Notes: a model not told the origin generated them from the letters alone. A stretch of 64,000 nucleotides of DNA from Blastobasis lacticolella (GCA_905147135.1 LR990067.1:10602001-10666000), one strand, 5' to 3'; positions 10,437 through 22,060 are shown, counted from the stretch's first letter. A program made the numbers and translations.

Positions 10437-12823
10437 ATTTCAATTGGCCGCCGCGCTGTGTCAAGTGTGGCGAAGGCCACACTGCCAAGGAGTGCGCGCG
10501 TACGCGCGACTTCACCACCCCTCCCTTCTGCTGCAATTGTGGCCAATCTGGCCACACTGCATATTACAGGGGTTGCCCGCGCGCCCCTCGTCCCCGCACT
10601 TCCGCACCAAAGCCCACTAAGGGCAAAGGTGCGAACCCTTCTGCACCGAAGCCCGCTAAGGGCAAATGTGCAGGGCCGCCGCCGCCTTCAGCGACAGTGG
10701 CCCACCCCCCCCCCCTCAAGGCCAAAGCCCCCCCCCGAGCGCGGCTCCAGCCGCAGCTTGGGGTCCGCCCAAGGCCCCGGGGCCGAAGGCTCCCCCCACC
10801 ACCTCCCCCCCAAGGCCATCAGCCACCAGTCCCCGCCCTCTTCTTTGGCGGTGGATATGCGTTACATATCCTCCATTCTTGCGTCCGTCAACATTGACGA
10901 GATCCCCGTCCTGGCACGCAAACTGCGTACCGCCTCCACCCAGCTCGAGCGTTTAGACGCGCTTGCCGAGCATTACTCTCTCCTCCAGGCCCTTAAGTAA
11001 TGCCCCAGGCGCTTCACGCCACACCCCCCACTCCCGCCAGTGTCGGCACCGGTCGCATGAAGCCGAGTGGGGTTTCGCTTGTTTCGTTTAATGTGCGCAG
11101 TCTACGCACAAACATCCCCGAACTTAGAACGTTCGTTAAAAGCAGCTCGACCTACTTCTCCTTCAGGAGACTTGGCACAAGCCTTCGATCCAGAAGGGTA
11201 TTTCGATCCCCGGCTTCTCCCTTGTCAGGAATGACAGGACTGCCACCGCGTCAGGCGGCGGAACTGCGATTTACTACAAGAGATCGCGCCATTACTCCCC
11301 TCTTCCAACTCCAACTCTCTCGAGTATGGAGGCCTATGTAGTGCAGCTAGGCATGACAGGACATCCGTCCCTGATCATAGCCTCTGTCTACATCCCCTCC
11401 GGCTACCTGCCACTCAAAAGCGACTTCGAAGCGGTTCTCTCTCTAGGCGACTCTGTTATTATGTTCGGAGATTTCACCTCCTCCAACACGAGCGGTGTCC
11501 ACTTAATGGGCATCGTTGGGTCTCTCGACCTAGACGTGATTTGCCCCCTCTCCCCTACCCACTACCCCGACAGAGTGGATCACCGTCCCGATGTACTGGA
11601 CTTTGCGCTAGTGAAGGGCGTGTCACTTACCCTCCGGTCGATCGACACCCTCGACGACTTAGGCTCCGACCACCGTCCAGTCTCCCTAGTACTAGGCTCT
11701 CCCACCCCCTATCTCTCCCCCACTGCCGCGAACTTTCACGAAGTGTGAAGGATTCAAAGAGTCCATGGCGGCCGTCATGGACGCGCCCGACTCGCCGCTC
11801 GCTTTTTCATCCGACTACTTCGATAGTTCCGATAAAATCGACGCTGCGGTTGCCTCGTTAACGTCCCACATTCGGTCAGCGTTGAAAGACAACGAAGTGG
11901 TAGCCCCTGCCGATCGAAGTCCGAAACCTGATCAAAGCCAAAAACACAGCTCTCCGGAGGGCCGCTTTATCCGACCGCAGAGTACAGACGCACTGCGAAC
12001 CGACTTCAGCGGGCAGTGAGAGCACGTCTCGACGAAGTGAGGAACTCCCGCTAGGGAAACCTCATGCAGACGGTTTCCCCGTCCCATCAAGTGTACTTCA
12101 AAGTGGCGAAAGCCCTTCGTACAGACGCCAGAATCTCCATCCCTCCTCTTGTTCGCCCAGACGGCACAATTGCGTTTGCGGACATTGAGAAAGCCGAATG
12201 CTTTGCAGACAGCATTGCTTCACAATGCTCCCCTAGCACCATGGAGTGCGACCCCGTCCGTCAAAAGACCTCGCTCCCCCCACCACGGACCCTGTCACAG
12301 TTTCCCCCAACGAGATCCACTCCTTCATCAAGGGTCTCAAATCGAACAAAGCGCCGGGCGCGGATGGAATTTCCAACCAAGCGCTTAAGTACCTCCCCGA
12401 GCAGGTGCTTACTTTGTTAGCGATCATTTTTAAATACTTACTTTGACCATTGCCACTTTCCGACCGCGTGGAAAGAAGCCATAGTCATAGGCATTCCCAA
12501 ACCGGGAAAGCCGTTAAATGAAGCGTCATCCCACCATCCAATAAGCCTCCTCAAGGCACTAGGGAAATTATTCGAGAGAGTAGTGCTCTCTCGAATGAAA
12601 GAACATCTCTTCAAAGACGATGTTCTTATTCCCCATCAATTCGGCTTTCGTCCCAAACATAATTGCCCCAGACAAGTCCATCGTATAGTAGAATACATCC
12701 TCAATGGATTCTACCCAAAGAGAGAAAAGCCGGTCGCAGTCTTCTACGACGTCGCCAAGGCCTTCGATAAAGTCTGGCACGAAGGCCTTGTTTACAAGCT
12801 GTACAAGCTCGGTCTCTCGATAT
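10437..12823 (+). mobile_element. Degenerate Jockey-like retrotransposon C, cut short in its RT
   Basis: Carries, in order: an ORF1 end with two zinc knuckles (CVKCGEGHTAKEC, then CNCGQSGHTAYYRGC), a proline-rich tail to 11000, an endonuclease region spread over several frames (FNVRSLRTNIPEL near 11090, FGDFTSSNTSG near 11465, LGSDHRPVSLVLG near 11660), a linker, and the RT start (KSNKAPGADGISNQALKYL near 12340, HQFGFRPKHNC near 12640, VFYDVAKAFDKVWH near 12740). Coding stops at about 12823, before the YADD box. Several frameshifts are present. Codons are strongly GC-biased compared with the surroundings. Loss of the 3' half is unusual, since LINEs normally lose the 5' half, so a later deletion is likely. 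Confidence 0.75.
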
Positions 12824-13580
12824 AAAACTAAGACAAGTTGAAAATGAGACGAGTTAGGAAAGTGTCAAGAATGAAAAAGCAAAAAGGACAAGTTTAAGAA
12901 AATGACGAGCAGTAGCCATGAGTTCGTTTTATCAAAACGTATCTGAAATCGGTTATGACATTCATATCATAACATATCGATTTCCCGTATTCGGATATCG
13001 GTTTTGGCAAAAACGTAACAATCATGCGCGCGAAATCTCAATACAAGAAAAATCCGATCTCCAAACGATTTACTTCAACAAAACGAATGATTTGATAACG
13101 CGCCATGCGATATTCGCTCCTTCTCTTTCCTAACAATGCCAACCTTAGTGGAGTAAAAGGGACGGAGCGAATTTCTTGCGGCCGCCAATGCATGATTGGT
13201 TATTTATTGTTTTAAGGAGTTTTGATGTTAATGTGTACATCAATAAGGTTGAAATAATGTTACGTAATTTTTGTACAAGTTTTTGGGTTTGATTTGAATG
13301 CATTTGACCTTGATTTCGTTGGCGTTGGCGGTAGCGAAGGGTGTCGGCCACAAAAAAAAATAATAACAAAAACCATTACGAGTAAAAAATTATGCGCCAG
13401 AAAAGTTGAAAAAAAAAAGTATATTTTTCTACATTACTATAAATAGTTTTTCTGCTAGTCCTTAGCCTAGTAAAGCATGAAGGGAATTCGTTATATTTGA
13501 CGAATAAAAAGTTATAACAAAGTGTTATGTACAAAATACTATAATTCGCTAAAATGCGTAGCGCTTACGTTTGGAGATAG
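12824..13580. other. No gene recognised
   Basis: Mixed AT-rich DNA following the broken end of element C. Short ORFs here show no family resemblance. Confidence 0.35.
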
Positions 13581-13588
13581 TTTGGCAC

Positions 13589-13948
13589 CAGTGCTACCAG
13601 CAGTAGTTTCCAAAAAAGTACGTCCGGGCTCTTAAAATAGTACGAAAATGACTAAAAAGTTACGATTCACCTTATCTTTTCTGTATTTTACCTATATTTT
13701 ACCGGCCTTGGGGGGGGGAGACGATTTTTAGTCAATAAAATGGTGCCGGTGGCCAAAATCAACCCTTCCTTCCATTATTTTACGGTATTTCGCGGACAGG
13801 AAAGGCGAAGTGACCACCCCCCTCAGCTAAATTTAGCATTTTGTAAAAACGTACTAAGTAGTACGATGTGGAGCAAAGTACGCCAAAGGTACGACAGTCG
13901 GCCAAATAGTACGTAAATCGTACCAAAAGGTACGATCTGGCAACGCTG
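13589..13948. mobile_element. hAT MITE copy 1, TSD TTTGGCAC
   Basis: Begins CAGTGCTACCAG and ends CTGGCAACGCTG, imperfect inverted repeats. TTTGGCAC occurs directly on both sides (13581-13588, 13949-13956). The interior has repeated GTACG and TAGTACG words, a G-run and cccttccttccattatttta. 360 bp, non-coding. Confidence 0.9.
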
Positions 13949-14011
13949 TTTGGCACTTACACATCTTTGAAATCGATATCTGAAAACGGTTTTCGAAATC
14001 GATATGAAAAC

Positions 14012-15032
14012 CAGTGTTACCAGCAGTAGTTTCCAAAAAAGTACGTCCGGGCTCTTAAAACAGTACGAAAATGACTAAAAAGTTACGATTTACCTTATGG
14101 CGGATACTACACACACGATATTTATCGTTATTCACGCAGGATCACGATATTTATCGAGTGTGTAGCCTAGAGTATCGCGAATCGTGATACGGATCACAAG
14201 ATTTCCGAAAATCCAGAAATCTACGATCCGTATCAACTATCGTGCGATATATATCGAGCGTCTAGTATCTAGTCGATATTTATCACGACATTTCTGTCAA
14301 ACTGACAGATAAATAACGTAATTTCAAATTTATTTTCATAGTTTGTGTTTATTTTCAAGCCGCTGTGGCCACTATGGACCTGGACAGTTACTATAAAAGT
14401 ATAAAAAGTCAACAAGATCCTCATCCTCATAATTTTACCCATTTTTTTCTCATCACGCGTCTTTTCAATCCTAATGCTAATACTATAGCAACGCAAGCTT
14501 TATCAGTCATTTTGGTAAAAATACGTAAAAATCGTAAATATACACCAGCGACGCGTCAAAAATGCTTTTGTTAAGGCTTGGCATTGGCAACTTAGTCTAT
14601 TCAACCATCAAAATGAATGAAAGAATGTACAGACTAATGAAAATATCGACGATTCTTATCGTGTGTGTAGGGTCGACTTGCGATCCAAAATATTACTCGA
14701 TATGGATCACGATACGTATCACGATATATATCGTGTGTGTAGTATCCGCTTATCTTCTACATTTTACCAGTCTTGGGGGGGGGGGGGGGGGGGGGGCTGA
14801 TTTTTAGTCAATAAAATGGCGTTATTTTGGTGCCGGTGGCCAAAATCAACCCTTCCTTGCATTATTTTACTGTATTTTGCGGACAGGAAAGACGAAGTGA
14901 CCCCCCACAGCTAAATTTAGCATTTTATAAAAACGTACCAAATAGTACGATGTGGAGAAAAGTACGCCAAAAGTACGACATGCGGCCAAATAGTACGTAA
15001 ATCGTACCAAAAGGTACGATCTGGCAACGCTA
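14012..15032. mobile_element. hAT MITE copy 2, TSD ATGAAAAC, carrying an insertion
   Basis: Same family as 13589-13948. Flanked by ATGAAAAC at 14004-14011 and 15033-15040. Without the 652-bp insert at 14098-14749 it is about the same length as copy 1. A run of 22 G at 14775-14796 is an expansion of the shorter G tract in the other copies. Confidence 0.88.
14098..14749. mobile_element. TIR element with TTA TSD (PIF/Harbinger-like)
   Basis: Inverted ends GCGGATACTACACACACGAT and ATCGTGTGTGTAGTATCCGC; TTA on both sides (14095-14097, 14750-14752). The empty site in MITE copy 1 (accttatctt) confirms the insertion point. Sub-terminal DNA is full of cgatattatcg-type palindromic words. A short open stretch (MDLDSYYKSIKSQQD at 14392) may be a transposon ORF remnant. 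Confidence 0.75.
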
Positions 15033-15419
15033 ATGAAAACTTCGAAATCAGTTACGTATCGGTTTTTGTTAAAAACGGAAAACGCCCATGCCTAGCGAGC
15101 AGGTTTTGTTCCAATGCTTTTCCTCTACATGTTTTTTTTCTCCTTTTTTTCTGATTGCAGCTCGCAGTGTGGTGGTTGTAATAGGAGTGGACGATATACA
15201 TCGATGTATTAAAAACACTCGATGTATAGTAACGATGCATCGAATCAAACCGATATATTGTTAATTTTTCAACATCGACTGTACATCGATGTTTTTTATT
15301 TGATGCACCGATAATTTTTTTTTTATTATTATATTTAATAAGCACTCGCACGGTATTTCGTTACCTGTTTGAACATCGGCATGTCATTATGGAGTGATCA
15401 TTACAAACTGGTACATCGC

Positions 15420-15836
15420 AATGAGGAGTTTTCCAATAGGTATCTAAAGCATTCCTAACCACTCACTAGATGGCGCCCCGACAATTTTGGTAATTGATAA
15501 TCGCTTGAAATGGGTTCTTAGCAAACAGGATATAAACACTGGGTACGTTGTATTGGATAATATTGTATTTGTCAATAGTTTTCAACCATTTTAGAGGTTG
15601 TAATAATAATGGAACAAGTGCTAACTTCTATAAATATTTCTTTTTACACTTCGTTCAACCTTTAACAGTTATTTTTATATGAATAAACATTTTACTTTTA
15701 AGTTTAGTATTAGTTGGCTGCATAAAATCACTGCCACCATCATACAGATTATAAAAAGATTACCAAAATTGTAGGTGCGCCATCTATTGATGCTTTTTGA
15801 AACCAACTGTCTATACCTACTGGAAAACTCCTCATT
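15420..15836 (+). mobile_element. AATGAGGAG TIR element, copy 1
   Basis: Ends AATGAGGAGTTTTCC and GGAAAACTCCTCATT are perfect inverted repeats. Both sub-terminal regions carry agatggcgc-type words (15472 and 15778, opposite orientations). Full copies lie at 34780-35216 and 50146-50553. Non-coding; superfamily not determined because I see no clear target duplication. Confidence 0.75.
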
Positions 15837-15839
15837 GGA

Positions 15840-16141
15840 AGAGAAATAAATCTGAAGATAGCTTGTCTGACGAACTTTTAGTTTATCTGACGACCCCTGT
15901 CGGAAGACTTAATGATAATAATCCCTTGGAAATTTGGAAAGATTACAAAATACAGTTTCCAATATTGCATAAAATCGCATATAAATATCTAACAATGGTG
16001 GGCACATCGGTTCTATCGGAAAGACTGTTTTCGCAGGCAGCGCAGGTAATGACTCAACAAAGGAACAGATTGAAAGGCAAAAGATTGGGCAAACTTTTGA
16101 TTTACAAAGTATTGATCTTTAAATATCCCAATACTTCTTAG
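15840..16141 (+). pseudogene. hAT transposase C-terminal dimerisation domain fragment
   Basis: Open frame with DELLVYLTTPVGRLND, then PLEIWKDY, ILHKIAYKYLTMVGTS and LSERLFSQAAQVMTQQRNRL. This is the hAT C-terminal dimerisation region (zinc-finger BED/hAT proteins), where P-x-x-W and S-x-x-S-E-R-x-F-S are hallmark positions. Only about 95 codons remain, and the DNA-binding and catalytic parts are absent. The nominal ATG at 15797 lies in the adjacent TIR element, so it is not the original start. Confidence 0.8.
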
Positions 16142-16161
16142 TATTGGGATATTTAAAGATC
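16114..16161. repeat. Perfect 22-bp inverted repeat (hairpin, 4-base loop)
   Basis: Arms 16114-16135 (starting GATCTTTAAATATCCC) and 16140-16161 are exact reverse complements around TCTT. The hairpin spans the stop codon of the hAT fragment, and its left arm encodes the last residues. Confidence 0.9.
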
Positions 16162-16682
16162 TCATGATTTTATCGACTTTTTTTGTATTCAAATTTTTTG
16201 CCAGCTTTAAAAAAATTTAAACGTAATAAAGCTTTTTTTTTCTTCAGATACCTGTCTTTTTTTAATACCTATCTAAACCACATAACATATCTAACTTAAA
16301 GAACTAGTTTTTTCAAAGAACACGACTACCACCCTCAAAAAACAGCCTTTGTCACTTGGGTGATGTTAAGATTCTAACGATACCTAATTCATCCAAATCC
16401 GTTCAGCCATTTAGAAGATGGTGAGTCAAAGAAACTCAGATGAACTCTGTATGCATTATACACTGCTTTTTTTGTGCAATCGTGTATCTCTAAACACATT
16501 ACTCTCCTCTTTTGGGCAGTCGTGTAAAAACAATCGATGTTTGGAAAACATCGATGTATTTTTTGATATATCGATATTACATCGATACCACTATCCGATG
16601 CATTACATCGAAAAAACAATCGAATCGATGGTTGTTTTCTATGTCCATCATTAGGATGTAATATAATCAATAAAATTGTCTT

Positions 16683-16930
16683 CTTTATGCACCTCTTTCA
16701 CAGAGTGCAAAGCAGTGGTGCTTTACAAGGGAAACGTCGCTAATTTGCACTCTGTTAAAAAAGTGCACTAACAAGACGGGCGGGTGTTCGGGTAGTCATA
16801 AATCACGCGGGTACCATCGCTAGCGCGTTCTAATCGCCGCGCAGCGCCATCTATCGAGTAAGTAACGCAACACCGCCTACCTGTAGGCTAATTACGTAAC
16901 GCTGCTGCCGTCAATTCTCTGATTTCAATT
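16683..16930. repeat. Chimeric repeat shared with Vps53 intron 5
   Basis: Two joined blocks. The first is a small inverted repeat (tttatgcacctctttcacag ... ttgcactctgtt-aaaaaagtgcac). The second is a block containing catcgctagcgcgttctaat and cgccgcgcagcgccatcta. The same pair occurs at 39966-40165, and the second block alone at 37070-37140, where it is joined to decayed copies of Vps53 exon 5. Here the exon-like part is absent. Confidence 0.65.
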
Positions 16931-16962
16931 ATTGTAATTGTTACTTTTGCAATTCCATATCA

Positions 16963-17431
16963 TTGAATTCATGGGTTCAGTTGCTTACCAAGTTCCATTG
17001 CTATTTATTTATTTATTTCCATACTGTTTTACAGCAAAAATGTAGTTATAATCTTAATCATAAGTTAAATCTCTTTTTCTTAACTTCTTTTCTTTTCGGT
17101 GAAATGAGCAGATATTTATTGAAAGTTGATTGGTCATCTAAATTATTGAATTTAAATACAGAACAAGCTGTCTCATGCTTTTATAAAGGGTTACTTAACT
17201 TAATGGACATACACAAGAAAAAAGTCTCCCCTGACAATAAAAAATATCCTTCATATTACTCTCGGTCTCTTATTAAATTATCTTGCCAAAAGTTAAAAAT
17301 ACACATAAGATGGAAAAAGTATAACCGTTATTTGGACTACCAAGAATTCAAGCGCCCGAGATCCCGGGAAGCGAAGCTAGAAACTGAATGTTGAATTAGA
17401 TATGTAGACTTTGCAGAGGAGAAGATTAATA
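16963..17431 (+). mobile_element. Non-LTR element D, upstream half (linker before RT)
   Basis: Encodes KVDWSSKLLNLNTEQAVSCF, YYSRSLIKLSCQKLKIHIRW and LDYQEFKRPRSR, then after a stop YVDFAEEKINT. This is the endonuclease-RT linker of a Jockey-like family. It breaks at about 17431, where element E begins, and coding resumes at 20538 with IWSFIKSKHSDNG, which is the natural continuation. Confidence 0.7.
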
Positions 17432-20400
17432 CAGCACCCCTTTGTCCTGCCGGATACCAATGTTACAGCACTCCTTTTTTCACCCCTCTAATAATTCAAA
17501 TGGCAAAACGGAAAAAAAGAGTATGGTTTTTTCAGCGGCACCCCTTTCCACACTTCGAGTGGACTTTTGCAACATCAGGGGCCTCCACTCCAACCTGAAC
17601 GCCGTACATCACCACCTTGAGACGGCGAAGCCCGCCTTACTCTTCCTGACTGAAACGCAGATATCACCTCCGGCCGACACTTCGTATCTCCATTATCCTG
17701 GGTACAAGTTAGAGCACAGGTTTCTTCCTCGCGCTGGTGTGTGCTTATTCGTCAGAGGTGATATCTGCTGTCGGCGTCTTGCCATTGAACAAAGTGACGA
17801 ATCTGTTTTGTGGGTGTGCGTGGAACAGGGAGGCTCTTCCCGTGTCTACGCATGCCTATACAACAACCGTCACGGCGTAGGTGAGACAAATCGGTTTTTC
17901 GAGCACATTCAATGCGCTACCGACAAAGTTCTTGAGCGATGTCCTTCCGCTGAGTTGGTAGTCTTAGGAGACTTTAATGGTCACCACACTGAGTGGCTAG
18001 GGTCAAGCCGTCCTACCAACCCAGCCGGAAGATCCGCCCACGAATTTGCTCTGGCCAATGGTCTCACGCAACTGGTATTAGAACCCACCTACTTACCGGA
18101 TGTTGTGGGCCGTGATCTTTCTTTGTTAGACCTTCTGCTGACCTCCCACCCAGACGGTTATCGGGTGTCCGTCGATGCTCCTCTTGGGACATCTGACCAC
18201 TGCCTGGTCCGTTCTGAGGTGCCTCTTGCTACACCCGAACTGGCTCGCCCCAGTGGGTCACGCAAGGTATGGCACTATGGCTCAGCAGACTGGGATGGAT
18301 TGCGAGAATTCTTCGCGTCGTACCCGTGGATACAGCTTTGCTTTTCCTCAAATGACACCAACACCTGTGCTGCCGCTGTAGCTGATGTCGTACTGCAGGG
18401 AATGGAATGTTTTATCCCATCCTCTGTAGTCCGGCTCGGCGGCAAGTGCCAGCCCTGGTACGACAGGCCTAGTGCTGAGGCAACTCGCCTTAAGCAGGAT
18501 GCTTTTCGTGCCTGGACAATGGCTCAGGCCCACAAGGACCCTAACACCCACAATTTGAGGAAAAAGTATAGTGCTGTATCGAGGTCTACAAAGAGGATAA
18601 TGGCTGGAGTAAAATTCAAGTTCATTGGTGGAATTGGGGAGAGACTAATCAGCTACCCATCTGGGAGTCGTGCTTTTTGGTCTCTCTCCAAAGCTGTTGA
18701 GGGGAACTTTTGTCGGACTTCTTTTCCACCTTTGCGCAAGCCGGATGACCTATTGGCCCACACGGCAAAGGAGAAAGCCGATCTCTTGGGTAATCTCTTT
18801 GCCAAAAACTCAAACCTGGATGATGGGGGAGCTGCACCGCCTACCATCTCGCGGTGTGAGGGCAGCATGCCCGAAGTTCGTTTCACCCAAAAAATTATAA
18901 GACGTGTGCTTCTCTCCCTAGACATCCGGAAGTCCAGTGGGCCTGACAGCATTCCGGCTATTGTTCTAAAAAAATGTGCTCCCGAGTTGTCTCCCGTGCT
19001 AATGCGCTTATTCGAGCTTTCCTATACCTCTGGAACGGTGCCGTCTTCGTGGAAGCTAGCTCTTGTGCATCCGATTCCCAAGAAGGGTGATAATTCAGAC
19101 CCCTCAAATTACAGGCCTATAGCGGTAACCTCCTTGCTCTCTAAGGTCATTGAGCGGGTTATCAATATCCAGCTCCTCGGATACCTAGAGGACCACCAGC
19201 TGATCAGTGACCGTCAATATGGCTTTCGCCATGGTCGCTCAGCTGGTGACCTTCTGGTGTACCTAACGCACCGGTGGGCTGAGGCCGTCGAGAGCAAGGG
19301 GGAGGCTCTGGCTGTCAGTCTTGACATAGCCAAGGCATTTGATCGGGTCTGGCACAGGGCACTTCAATCAAAACTCCCGAAGTACGGTATCCCCGAGGGG
19401 CTCTGCAATTGGGTATCCAGCTTCCTGTCTGGACGGAGCATCAAAGTCGTTGTCGATGGATGCTGCTCCGATACCAAGACTATAAATGCTGGAGTACCCC
19501 AAGGTTCAGTACTATCTCCCACGCTATTTCTTCTGCATATCAATGATATGCTGAATATCCCCAGTATTCAATGTTATGCGGATGACAGTACGGGAGATGT
19601 TAGTTATACTGGCCGAGCGAATGTCCCTCGTTCCGAGGTGTCGGAGAGCCGAATTAGACTTGTGTCGAATATTGAACATTCCTTGGAGCAAGTTGCTCAG
19701 TGGGGCAGACTTAACCTAGTCCAATTCAACCCCTCGAAGACACAGGTCTGCGCATTTTCCGCCAAAAAAGATTCCTTTGACATAGTGCCGCAGTTTCAAG
19801 GAACACCCCTTTCCATCTCAAAAAGTATTGGGATCCTCGGTGTCGACATATCGGATAGCGTGCGATTCCGGAGTCACCTGGAAGGCAAGGCCAAACTGGC
19901 TTCGAAAAAGCTTGGAGTGCTTAACCGGTCCAAGCGATACTTCACCCCAGGGCAGCGCCTGCTGCTGTACAAGGCACAAGTGCGGCCGCATATGGAGTAT
20001 TGTTCCCATCTTTGGGCCGGCGAAACTGCCGACCTGCTTAATCCTCTGGACTCCGTACAGAGACGCGCCGTACGAATTGTCGATGATCCCATTCTAACAC
20101 GCAAGTTGGAACCACTGGCAAACCGAAGGGACTTTGGCTCCCTGTGTGTGTTCTATCGGCTGTATAATGGGGAGTGTGTTCCGAGGAACTTTTCGATCTG
20201 GTGCCCACAGCGCAATTCCGCCATCGCACCACCCGCCGTGGGCTGGGTACTCATCCTCACTATGTAGACCCTCTGTTGGTCACGACGCGAAGGTTCGAAA
20301 GAACGTTTCTCGCTCGTACGATTCGGATGTGGAATGAGCTCCCAGCCACAGTGTTTCCTTTGGACTATGACATGGGATCGTTCAAGAGGTATATTAGAGG

Positions 20401-20537
20401 TCTCTTCAGAGGCGGGCAACGCATCAGTGACTCCCCTGGTGTTGCTGATGTCCATAGGCGGCGGTGACCACTTTCCATCAGGTGGCCCGCTTGCCTGTTT
20501 GTCTGCCGTATAACATAAAAAAAAAAAAAAAAAAAAT
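17432..20537 (+). mobile_element. Non-LTR retrotransposon E, poly(A), nested in element D
   Basis: A 3.1-kb insertion with a complete ORF2 and a tail of about 20 A (20518-20537) after tgtctgccgtataacat. ORF1 and the 5' UTR are absent, so this copy is 5'-truncated near the start of ORF2. Near-identical 3' pieces lie at 51522-51768 (minus) and 53978-54117 (plus), which suggests recent activity. The tail ggtggcccgcttgcctgttt also ends many older fragments in the window. Confidence 0.85.
17442..20465 (+). CDS. Element E ORF2: endonuclease/reverse transcriptase with a 2-bp frameshift
   Basis: The main frame 17442-20267 encodes 941 residues. An APE-type endonuclease runs roughly from residue 30 to 260 (VDFCNIRGLHSNLN, LVVLGDFNGHHTEWLG, LGTSDHCLV). 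The reverse transcriptase follows, about 490-760 (NYRPIAVTSLLSKVIE, VSLDIAKAFDRVWH, GVPQGSVLSPTLFLL, YADD at about residue 712), then a C-terminal part with GQRLLLYKAQVRPHMEYCSHL. Near 20175 gtgtgtt replaces the expected gtgtt. This GT gain throws the last 100 codons into another frame, where they continue cleanly as EELFDLVPTAQF ... WNELPATVFPLDYDMGSFKR and stop at 20465. The protein copies its own RNA at a nicked target. This copy is probably inactive from that single slip. Confidence 0.85.
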
Positions 20538-21855
20538 TTGGTCGTTTATAAAATCTAAACATTCCGATAATGGCATACCTACGCATATGACATTCAAAGG
20601 CGAGTCCTCCTCTGATGGTGAGGTCATCAGCAATATGTTCAACTACTATTTTAATGTGTTCGTTGATCGTGGGGTAGGAAGTGATGGTGCAGTGTCTAAT
20701 TTGATCGAACACACAAATACTAGGTCTGAGGGAGTATCTACTGTTGATATAAACCAAAAATCAGTTTTAAAAACGTTAAAAAACATAAACGTTAATAAAG
20801 GTGCGGGTGCCGATGGTCCTTTCCTGATATCGAAACTTGCAACTGAACTCTCGCTACCATTAACGATAATTTAAGAAAAATCTCTTTGCGAAGGTGGTTT
20901 CCCTTCCATCTGAAAGGAGGCATTGATCACACCCATTCCGAAGGGAGGTGACAAACATAATATAACGCAGTATAGGCCTATATCAAAATTATGTATCTTC
21001 GGAAAAGTTTTTGAGGAGATTGTTACTAGTGCTCTGTTCACATGCCTTCGTCTTCATATTTCGGAGCATCAACATAGGTTTTTCCGGGGACGCAGTGTGG
21101 ACTCGAATATGATATTCTATACAGATTTCATTCTGAACGCACTGAATGCGGGTTATCAAGTGGATGCCGTGTATACCGACTTCTCGAAGGCATTTGATAA
21201 AATTAATCATAATACTCTTACTAACAAGCTTTTTGAGGTAGATATGCACGGAAACTTGCTTAGATGGTTACTTCATATATAAGTAATCGTAGCCAGGCGG
21301 TTGCTTTGAAAGGATTCCGATCAAGGTTTCTTAAAATCCCTTCTGGAATTCCCCAGGGCTCTCATTTGGGACTGTTCCTGTTCATGTTGTATATTAATGA
21401 CATGGGTACTTGCTTCCAGGAATCTCAAAAATGTTTAAAGTCATAAGAACTATAGAGGACTGTTATAGTATCCAAAGCGATTTGGTAAGAATTGAGAGTT
21501 ACTGCTCCTCGAATCAGTTATTTCTCAACCTCGATAAGTGTCACACAATTACTTTCACTCGGAAGCATCAAATATGACTATAATTTTTCCGGCAACCAAA
21601 TTAACCGTGTAGATGTTATTCGGGACCTTGGGATTGCTCTGGACTCGAAACTGCATTTCAATATTCATATAGATAATACATATAATCTCCAAAGCATTTA
21701 GAAAACTGGGATTAATCCTTCGATTAGGAAAACCTTTCAAAAAACTTGTTACCCTAAAAACGTTATATTATTCATATGTCCGGAGTAATCTAGAATTTGG
21801 AAGTGTTGTTTGGAGTCCACAGTATATCATTCATATATCAAGATTGGAAAAGGAA
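20538..21855 (+). mobile_element. Non-LTR element D, downstream half (RT), broken
   Basis: Continues element D: IWSFIKSKHSDNG, then NVNKGAGADGPFLISKL (to 20874), PIPKGGDKHNITQYRPISKL (20923 on), YTDFSKAFDKINH, a frame change, SGIPQGSHLGLFLFMLYIND (about 21340-21410), then DVIRDLGIALDSKLHFN and SYVRSNLEFGSVVWSP. Several frameshifts and stops are present, including loss of the YADD region near 21430. The coding trace ends at 21855, where an inverted RT fragment abuts. Confidence 0.7.
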
Positions 21856-22060
21856 ATACGCATATCGAAAACAAGACACATAATCAAATAAACAAATATT
21901 AAAAAGAAGTGGACCCAGATGGGAGCCCTGAGGTACCCCGGAAGGGATGGGCGCAACGTGAGTAATAACACCCCACTCGAACAGCCTGGCTCCTGTTCCG
22001 AAGGTATGACTCGAACCAACGAAGATCACCGTGAACACCGACCTGCTCCACACTCTACAT
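21856..22060 (-). mobile_element. Inverted RT fragment of a related LINE
   Basis: The minus strand encodes PIPSGVPQGSHLGPLLFNI, the RT motif containing the conserved PQG turn, preceded by FGTGARLFEWGV in a mixed frame. It lies head-on against the end of element D, so the pair may be a small rearrangement. Confidence 0.6.

Noticed and set aside
10458..11000. Proline/serine-rich protein on the plus strand
   Set aside because: Frame-shifted shadow of the zinc-knuckle ORF of element C; low-complexity GC-rich reading.
16114..16161. Bacterial-type terminator
   Set aside because: It is a perfect hairpin but lies in a eukaryotic transposon relic with no bacterial gene context.
17442..20267. The 941-codon ORF as a host gene
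   Set aside because: Endonuclease plus reverse transcriptase motifs, a poly(A) tail and truncated near-identical copies show it is a retrotransposon ORF2.
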